A DNA stretch of 64,000 nucleotides from Branchiostoma lanceolatum (lineage: Eukaryota > Chordata > Leptocardii > Amphioxiformes > Branchiostomatidae): assembly GCF_035083965.1 (NCBI RefSeq), contig NC_089731.1:3697001-3761000 (forward strand). Reading direction: 5' to 3'. Position 1 is the first letter of the stretch, and every line of letters starts with the position of its first letter. The translations under genes and the position numbers were made by a program. Positions 57,701 through 64,000 of the stretch are shown here, piece by piece. The notes under the pieces were generated by a model. It ran no database searches. It was not told where the DNA came from and was given only the letters and a program-made list of their open reading frames with translations.

Positions 57701-60700
57701 CCAAGCTCAATTGCAAGTATCTCACGGAGGTGATCTCACAGAACCCTTCAACATGACCACCGGAGTGCGACAGGGATGTTTATTAAGCCCGCTACTGTTC
57801 ATCACTGCACTGGACTGGGTAATGAGGGAAACCACGAAGGAAGGAAGAACAGGAATACAGTGGACACTGACAACTATGTTAGATGACTTAGACTTCGCGG
57901 ATGATCTCGCCTTGTTGAGCCACAGCATCAGCCAGATGAGGACGAAAACCCAGAAGCTAGAAACAAACTCAAGCCGAGTGGGCCTGAAAATAAGCGCGTC
58001 CAAAACAAAGGAGATGAGGGTCAAAACAGTAGGGAATGCCAGACCCGTATGCTGCCAAGGAACGGAGCTAGAGTTGGTGAAGGAGTTCACGTACCTTGGA
58101 AGTGTAATCAGCAATGATGGAGGGACCACCAAGGACGTAGAGGCACGCATAGGGAAGGCAAAGGCTTCCTTCGCTCAGCTTAAACCCATCTGGAGGGCTA
58201 GGAACATCTCGGTACAAACCAAACTGCGGATCCTTGAAGCCAATGTAAAGTCTGTCTTACTGTACGGTTGTGAAACCTGGGGATTGACTCAACTTAACAT
58301 CAAGAAACTCCAAACCTTCATCAATTCAAGACTGCGTTTCATCCTCGGCATCTGGTGGCCCAAGAAGATAAGCAACGTAGAGCTCCTTGATAGAACAGGT
58401 CAGGAACCGGTCGAAGTAACCATAAGAAGAAGGAAGTGGAGGTGGGTTGGCCACACCTTGAGAAAGCCCCCAGCAGACATTACAAGAACAGCATTAGAGT
58501 GGAACCCTCAGGGGAAGAGAAAGAGGGGTAGACCAAGGCTCTCCTGGAGGAGAGGTGTCAAGAAAGACCTTGACAGCGCCAACACCTCATGGCAAGAGGC
58601 AAAGAAGACCGCCGGAGACCGGAAGAGGTGGAGACTAACCACTGAGGCCCTATGCTCCCGAAGGGGCGAAGAGGATTAAGTCAAGTAAGTCAATACACAT
58701 GGGCAACAGATACATATTTGCTCCACGCTTGCATTTTGTGGAACTGTCGCAAGAGTCTGGGCGGCTGCCATTCGGTGCCAATAGGGACTTCATTGGCACC
58801 AGGGGACTTCAATACGACCTTCCCCAACCATTCACACCTGGGTGGCGCTGACAAGATTCGAACCCGGGACCACTTGGGTCTGAGCCGAACGCGGTGCCGT
58901 TACGCCACACGAACCCACAGTATTTGTCTATATTTGTACTAACGTTAACTGTATTTCAAAATATCAACATGCATATGATTGCCTCAACTTGTCGCACAAA
59001 ACAATAATCTGGAAGATTTGTTTCTTACCATGAAAACTAGGATGACGTTCTCTATCTGGTCTTCCAGATCCAGACTGTACTGTACATAGAGGGCGATTGA
59101 GCCATGTCCGATCTGAAAATAAACATGTCATGGCTTTTAACAGGAACATCCTGTTTCGATTTTTTTCGTGTTCAGGTTCACATCAAATGATCATAGAGTG
59201 TTGCAGGTTTTTATTCTTAGTTTTGTATCAAAATCTATCAGAAAAACACTGTGAAGCAAAAGTCCTCGATAGAGACCTATTTGAATTCCTAATGCGATAC
59301 TCACAGCAATAGGGACTTCGATAAAGAAATATGCCAGAAGAAAATACATGTTGGGGCGAAAAGTGAGCACAGTCATCGCCGTCCTGAGAACGTTCTGGCC
59401 GCGCTCTCCCCCGGATGTCGCTGAAATATCTAGAACAACAGGCATATCTCTAATGAGTTTACACAGACTTTTGATTATGAAACATATGGAGATATGTGCT
59501 CTTACATTTTCACCATCACGAAGCTCTAAGCGAGAATTCGACTTCACTTAGATTATAATTCTTGTAGTAACTTGACAATGTATACACGTATCTGTTAACT
59601 CTTCTTTGTTCTGACCTGTACTTATCCCAGTAGTAATACATGTATGTTTACAATAAAGCTATTCACTCATTCATTGATAAACATCTATGCATATTATCAA
59701 GTTGGCCAGAAAAAAGGAAGTTTCAGAGAGGGGAGTATCATACCCGACAATCAGTGAAATGTATTAAAACATTAGATTTCACTATTTTTGATCGGGACTG
59801 GGCATTCATCAGTACAACCGTACTCGCACCTTTTCTCTCAGTTGTTCCAAAGACGATCGCTGACAAGCTTAACATCAGCAGACAGCACAGAGTTGCTGAA
59901 GAGATCATGTAGCCGGTTCGCTAAGGAAACGCCACGAAAAAAAAAATAGAACAACACATGCCATGACTGAAGAAAACTGCACATGTTTTAATTAATACAA
60001 GGACATGATCTTGTCTGACGTAGATTGATAAGGAACGGGCGTTGAATCAAAACAGTTTCTTCGGAGGGAAGAGAGAATACTTAAGTTGCTGAGACTACGT
60101 ATACAGTCGAAATGTTTATTTTAAAACGTCTTTTAGATACTCCCAGTCAGTAGTATGGAAGCGAATCCAACATTTGAAAATTTGGCTCCAAATAGGCGAT
60201 AATGAGATGCCAATGAGGGTGAGCAGGGTTACATTGGCAATCCCTGAAAGCGTGTGATTGGGGTAATCGGAGACTATCTACATCAGGGCGCATTAACCTT
60301 TCTTCAACCGGTACGGGGAGCGATATCGACTTCCGGCAACCTTTGACCCATTGATGACGTCACACGTGCTTAAAGGTACATGCCCCAAGCGATCCGGGTT
60401 AGATAGCTGAGAGGAGTGATCATGAGCCATTCAGTCTTTAGTTTTAATGACTCGAGGAGAGTTTAATTGTTCCAACGTTTTCTGAAGGGGGCTACAAGTG
60501 TGCATAAACTAACCGTCATCTCTAAAGACGGTTCGTCCTCAGAACTGTTGGTACTGCTGTTAGCGCTGTAGGTGACGTTGTCACAATGACCGTACTCGGA
60601 GCGTCTGTACGACGCCAGGATCTGACCGTGCATTGCCGTTCCCGCAACCACCCCTCCAATGATGACCATGGACCCTGAGAAAATGAAAAACATAGCGCTG

Positions 60701-62984
60701 CTATATCTCGTGCACTGCCCAAAATCGTCCACAACAACCCGTTAGGGGGCCCCAAATATAATCATTTTGAGGTCTCATGATATCAAAACATGCTAACATA
60801 CCAAGTACAAGTATCAAGACAATCCACTCAGGCATTCTCGAGGGATATTAAGCATGCAAATGAATCCCTAATTTGCATAATTAATGGGAAAATACTGTAA
60901 TTTCATAGTCGTAAATGACAGGTATTTCATTGTTGCAGCACTAAGTTAATGTGGACATTATCAGACATTATAAATCATGCAAATGAGGGCCTCATTTATT
61001 AGTATGATTATAGTACTTACTGTACATGATGGCCGAGTCTCTCTCGGAGCTATCGTCGCTTAGAAACATCAGAAACGTACGGTAGGAAATTGAAAACCCC
61101 TGAATGAAAACGGTCCATGTCATTGTCAAACGTTATCCACAAACGATACCATAAGCCAGTTTAGATATATACATTCAGATTTGACAACACTCAAAATGCA
61201 AGAATAGATAAATACATTAGATATTTGATTCTTATCAGAAAATATACTGAATCTCACATATAGCCCGACTCCGAGTCAACTCATCAGTGACTTGGAGTCG
61301 ACTCGGAAAACGCTTGTGTAATCCAAGCCAATGACATTTATATCATAACGACGATTACATACAACGTTACAGCTATAGAGATTGCATCGTCTGCAAATAT
61401 ACGTGTATAGTTCTAAAAAAAAGCTCGACGGAGTTTGTAAATCAGACTTACCGACCAGGCGAGCACCATGACAGTGTACAGTATGATGTACCAGGCCAGC
61501 CTTCCGTTCGTTCCAACATCCGGGACATACCAGATCAACGCGTTCGTTACAGTCATCAACAGAGTCGATACTACAATCCTGAAAAAAAATCACATGCAGA
61601 AAATTTCAGAATTGTGCCGAAATAAGTCTTCATCCTATCGGAACATTCATAATAAATAACAAAAAGGGAAACGATGTCTCTTAAAACTGTTGTTGTTGTT
61701 GTGGTCTCTGTTACACCGCTGTCTCGTCGGTCTATGGTCACTTGTGCTTTAAAACACAAAGACACATAAACACATGTACAGACAAGCGGCGCGTCGTTAA
61801 GGGCAACACGCGGGTACTGGAAAGGTGCACGTGTTTTGCCACCTGTCAATTGTGCGTGTACTTTGCCCTGTTCTGTTATCGGTTACTTTGAAAGTATGTC
61901 AAACACTGCATCCCTCTGCACTGACGTGTAGACTTAAGAATTCGTAAATATAACGTTTCTATCTATTAACACCTGTAAGAAAATATGATTGCAGCAATCC
62001 TAACTTATCCTAAGTAAAATCGCATTTGTACGTTACCATGGTTTCGTCTTTCCCCATCGTGTGTTTGTCCTGTCAATCAACGGGCCTATGACGACATTGC
62101 ACAAGATGTCCACTACCCTGCTGCCGAAAATGATCGTCGTTGCAAATAAAGGTGGCATCTGGAATGTAACGATAGATCCACATAGTCCATGTAACCTTTC
62201 AGTAAATACCTTTGATTTAAGTAACGCCATTTGAATCTAAGATGGGGAAGAATATAGACGACGATATCTTCAACTACACACATGTGGCATGGTGTGCTGT
62301 AAATGCATTTTTAAGTTCGCGGTGATTTAATTTAGCGGTAATGAGAAAATGGAGTGTTCGTGGTTTGCATGAGTTCGCGATAAGGCTATGGCCAGCATTG
62401 GCCACATACATGTAGTGCTGTGATGAAAACACCGGCGCCCTTACGTAATCTCCAAGCACATCTACACGGGGCTCGAAAATCGTATATGCTAGCCAGAGAA
62501 GCTCCAGTCAGCCAGATAAGCTCCAGCCAGCCCCGTGACTGGAGCTTCTCTGGCTAGCATATACGATTTTCGCGCCCCGTGTAGATCTGCTTGGAGATTA
62601 GCCTTTCACGGACTGCCAGTCGGAAACCACCGTCCGACTAGCGACTTAGCAAGGGTGCTACAGACGGACAGTACAGTTGCCTCCAACACATGATGATACT
62701 GTACAATGTATATTACGTGCATGTAGTGCTTAGAAAAGGTGGTAGGCGAGCAGACAACAGAATGGTGAAGAGGTCACCGCGAACGTAAAATCACCGCGAA
62801 GTTAAGTGCATTTACAGGATGATGAGAATAACATTGATAGCTTTACCTGTGCCACGTCCACCAGGAAAATGCTAGTGTAAGCCCCGAACACAATCCATAG
62901 GATCTCATTTCCAACCCCCCCGAAAGCGTAACATAACTTCGCCACGACAGACAGGGGTTTCGTTGTCTTTGCTAGATCGGTCAT
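48783..62984 (-). CDS. mfsd2-like: MFSD2-like transporter (sodium-dependent lysophosphatidylcholine symporter-like), copy 2
   Basis: Paralogue of the gene at 31620, in tandem with it. Thirteen exons: 62984-62847, 62158-62037, 61578-61452, 61099-61021, 60674-60514, 59920-59830, 59429-59305, 59112-59029, 54072-53989, 51898-51786, 51420-51283, 50826-50653 and 48975-48783, giving 542 aa, the same size as vertebrate MFSD2A, with phases identical to copy 1. Marks: VDVAQ, a GSRVVD helix-2 motif, ERDSAIMY, a Cys plus several NxS/T sites in the loop, PWLIISDIIEDYHL, GSCTQPDTV and WRYPITEE. The second Asp of the DxxxD motif is Asn here too. The tail ends ESAV. An acceptor at about 63020 implies a 5' exon upstream, coding or not. 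Intron 8 (54073-59028) holds the nested LINE, SINE and hAT-like insertions. Confidence 0.9.
49223..49378. mobile_element. Hairpin element, 70-bp arms
   Basis: Arms beginning CAGAGGAGGGGTTCCGGCAG pair nearly perfectly with the complement ending at 49377, including AAATGACAAAGTAGAAA near the ~15-bp loop. In the last intron of MFSD2-like copy 2. Confidence 0.9.
49395..49463 (-). repeat. tRNA-like SINE head
   Basis: The minus strand reads GATAGCTGAAATGGTAAGGC (A-box-like), an anticodon-arm-like middle, then AGGTTCCATTCC (B-box). It lies exactly between two hairpin elements. Not a true tRNA: the acceptor stem does not pair. Confidence 0.5.
49488..49743. mobile_element. Hairpin element, ~95-bp arms
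   Basis: Inverted arms share CTCATTTAAATGTACACATT, GTAATCTCCGTTACCG, AAGACGTTCCTGGCATTA and ATATG(T/C)CACATATAA, with a ~65-bp loop. In the last intron of MFSD2-like copy 2. Confidence 0.9.
51000..51265 (-). repeat. SINE fragment, second family
   Basis: Body of the family seen at 37255-37545: shared AGTTTAGCTCA, CAGTATTTACAGGTTCA, GAAATTCCCCTAGCTCTTTT and GAACAGTGGACC blocks in order. The tRNA-like head is missing or diverged. Confidence 0.7.
52810..53221. mobile_element. MITE with 42-bp terminal inverted repeats
   Basis: Ends begin CACCTTTCTCACGCGGCGGA and continue CATGATAGAATGAA, near-identical in inverted orientation; 412 bp, noncoding. Target duplication not evident. A short hairpin, GACCATATATGG..CCATATATGGTC, follows at 53342-53371. 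Confidence 0.85.
54536..58679 (+). CDS. Retrotransposon endonuclease-reverse transcriptase, interrupted by insertion
   Basis: One ORF in two parts, 54536-54892 and 55953-58679, broken by the 54893-55944 element. The first part has the start of an APE-type endonuclease (IATWNVRTL, LEVVGLSETRW). The second has the rest (GDMNAKVG, SDHHLLLA), then reverse transcriptase with LPKKGDLTQCKNWRGI, FVDYEKAFD, GVRQGCLLSPLLF and FADDLALL, then a C-terminal GHTLRKP .. GKRKRGRP segment. Insert plus one target copy is 1060 bp, so the two parts are in register when it is discounted. Apart from the insertion, about 1027 codons are open, so the copy was young when hit. Now inactive. Confidence 0.9.
54893..55944. 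mobile_element. 1.05-kb hAT-like element inside the retrotransposon
   Basis: Twelve-bp inverted termini AGGGTCTGCATG, flanked by 8-bp repeats TGTCAAAG (54885-54892) and CGTCAAAG (55945-55952). Subterminal repeats of the ATAACGCTTAACGGTAAATT type occur about three times on the left and six on the right, in the same orientation. The middle has three to four ~185-bp tandem units starting near GAAACGCT (55201, 55386, 55574, 55730), with CCCGGGGAAAAT motifs. Noncoding. Same family as the 42575 element. Confidence 0.88.
62446..62600. mobile_element. Hairpin element, ~65-bp arms
   Basis: Arms from TAATCTCCAAGCA through CGAAAATCGTATATGCTAGC to GAAGCTCCAGTCA pair with only three mismatches around a ~25-bp loop. 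In intron 1 of MFSD2-like copy 2. Confidence 0.9.
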
Positions 62985-63024
62985 GCTGCTAGATCGTAAT
63001 GGGTCGGCTGCGCTGGTAACTGAG

Positions 63025-63250
63025 AACAAATAATAATAATGATTTTTATTGGTCAGAACTTATTACCCGCAATGGCAGCCTATTAGCGCTGAATTTATGC
63101 AAGGTATTACAGGTTTCACACAATACACAACATATATAATATCTTATCCACACATGCATTTAGTGGAACTGTCGCAAGGTTCTGGGCGGCTGCCATTCGG
63201 CGCCACCAGGTGACCTCAATACGACTTTCCCCAACCGAAGTCAGGTACCC
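63025..63250 (-). repeat. Truncated tRNA-derived SINE
   Basis: Tail (AATAATAATGATTTTTATTGG in plus sense) and body of the 36660 SINE family, cut at GGTACCC before the central block and head. Confidence 0.75.
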
Positions 63251-63259
63251 AAAGAATAA

Positions 63260-63430
63260 ATGAGTTCGATAATGACAGCAAAACGACTGGTAGATTTTGA
63301 ACTGGAGAAAGAACCTATTCCAGGAGGCTTGATTTTAAACCTCCTTGCTCTTCTTTTACTGGCCTCTACTCTACTCGTTATCTGTTTACTGTGCTATAGG
63401 TTCAAAGGTCATCAACCGGACAAAAACTAG
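63260..63430 (+). CDS. Candidate single-pass membrane micropeptide
   Basis: A 56-codon ORF with a stop directly before its first ATG; a second ATG is four codons in (63272, A at -3). The protein has a mixed-charge N-terminus ending EKEPIPGG, then one strong hydrophobic segment (LILNLLALLLLASTLLVICL, about residues 25-45), then a basic tail RFKGHQPDKN. The charge bias predicts a cytosolic C-terminus. I do not recognise the family. It lies in the upstream region of MFSD2-like copy 2 on the other strand, right after a SINE. It could instead be an exon of a larger gene or a chance ORF; no expression evidence. Confidence 0.4.
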   Translation: MSSIMTAKRLVDFELEKEPIPGGLILNLLALLLLASTLLVICLLCYRFKGHQPDKN

Positions 63431-64000
63431 GTCACGACAGGAGTAATGTTATCTAGGGTTACCCTTTGCGAATTAAATGTTGTCATTTTCAAGGAAATTA
63501 TTCTAAACCCAACTGAAGTTATGATTTTAGTCCTCTCAGTCTGCTTACATGTCCAGTCTTACATTGTTATGCATCACCTGCCCATTGAGTACGGGCTCAA
63601 CTGACCATCTGGAGAAATTTCTAGAATTGCTGACCGTCAGAGACTGACTTACGCACTTCGAATCCTAAATCATGGCCATGGGCACAGACTGAGGAGAACA
63701 GCTTACAAAAGTGACATACCTGTTTGAACCGGCAAGCTATCAGGAAGGTAAAACTGATGACTGGCAGATTTCCTGCTCCAAGCGCTACAGGCAGGTGTCA
63801 CCAACCAGAATCAATATTTATTTGCGCATGCGCGGGTTGAGATTGCGGAGGGGCGAGGTTCGCTGATTTCTATCTCTCGGTTATGTATAAATACGATGTC
63901 TTTTTGCTCGTTTTCCTTGCCTTTATGTGCGTGGTTTGCGCGAAACAACACATTTACTGCGCAGCTTGGGTTGTTGTCTACCCCTGCCTGAGTTGAAATA
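63431..64000. other. Upstream region of MFSD2-like copy 2
   Basis: Probably holds the 5' exon and promoter of the minus-strand transporter: a GCGCATGCGCGG motif at about 63825 and a GC-richer end. No coding region seen. Confidence 0.4.

Larger units (their letters stand above)
54328..58691 (+). mobile_element. Non-LTR retrotransposon with AATACACATGGGC target duplication
   Basis: Element of 4364 bp (3304 bp without the hAT-like insert and one target copy). The 13-bp direct repeat AATACACATGGGC lies at 54315-54327 and 58692-58704. About 200 bp of GC-rich 5'UTR, one long ORF, and almost no 3'UTR (12 bp, ending in short AAGTC/AAGTAAGTC repeats). The layout (single EN-RT ORF, minimal 3' end) resembles RTE-type elements, but clade assignment needs a tree. 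Confidence 0.9.
54225..58925 (-). repeat. tRNA-derived SINE split by a retrotransposon
   Basis: The family of 36660-36958. The tail part (AATAATAATGG ... GTTTACAATCACATAA) is at 54225-54327 and the rest, with central block and tRNA-like head GTGTGGCGTAACGGCACCG, at 58692-58925. Bases 54328-58691 are the insertion, flanked by a 13-bp direct repeat. Confidence 0.85.

Noticed and set aside
36900-58920. Functional tRNA genes on the minus strand
   Set aside because: A- and B-box matches are present, but acceptor stems do not pair and each head continues into a SINE body.

Overview
The window looks like nuclear DNA of an invertebrate chordate, most likely an amphioxus (Branchiostoma). The reasons are intron-rich genes with short GT-AG introns, animal-only families (MFSD2-type lipid transporters, CYP2-clan P450s, Gal3ST-type sulfotransferase, LRRC34), local tandem duplication of paralogues, and a very dense load of SINEs, MITEs and hairpin elements. 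The species call is inference. Gene models were built by hand, requiring GT-AG (or GC-AG) splice sites and continuous reading phase.

Layout. 0.8-3.7 kb (-): a five-exon galactose-3-O-sulfotransferase-like gene. 4.6-8.3 kb and 11.2-14.8 kb (+): two intact seven-exon CYP2-like P450 genes with identical phase patterns. They are separated by about 1.9 kb of four tandem, decayed copies of a P450 promoter plus first exon. 15.0-15.5 kb: a relic of the sulfotransferase first exon and its flank. It shows that the sulfotransferase/P450 block has itself been duplicated. 16.5-24.0 kb (-): UTP3/SAS10, 15 exons, head to head with LRRC34 (+, coding 25.2-30.5 kb, 9 coding exons); both products are linked to the nucleolus. 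31.6-46.9 kb and 48.8-63.0 kb (-): two tandem 13-exon MFSD2-like (sodium-dependent lysophosphatidylcholine symporter-like) genes with the same exon phases, 540 and 542 aa. An inverted orphan copy of their last exon lies between them. At 63.26-63.43 kb a 56-codon ORF encodes a possible single-pass membrane micropeptide.

The transporter introns are a transposon museum. The first intron of the first MFSD2-like gene holds a 4.1 kb element with 8-bp target duplications. Its termini begin AGGGCCTGCATG, and it contains about 15 direct and 3 inverted copies of a ~195-bp repeat. A 1.05 kb relative (termini AGGGTCTGCATG, 8-bp duplication, its own ~185-bp repeats) sits inside a non-LTR retrotransposon in intron 8 of the second gene. 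That retrotransposon in turn split a tRNA-derived SINE, so three insertion events are nested and their order can be read. I regard this tandem-repeat-carrying, hAT-like element family as the best candidate for something undescribed. The second is the loss, in both MFSD2-like proteins, of one of the two acidic residues of the Na+ site.

Confidence is high for the six main genes and for the elements with target-site duplications. It is lower for clade names of the repeats and for the function of the micropeptide.
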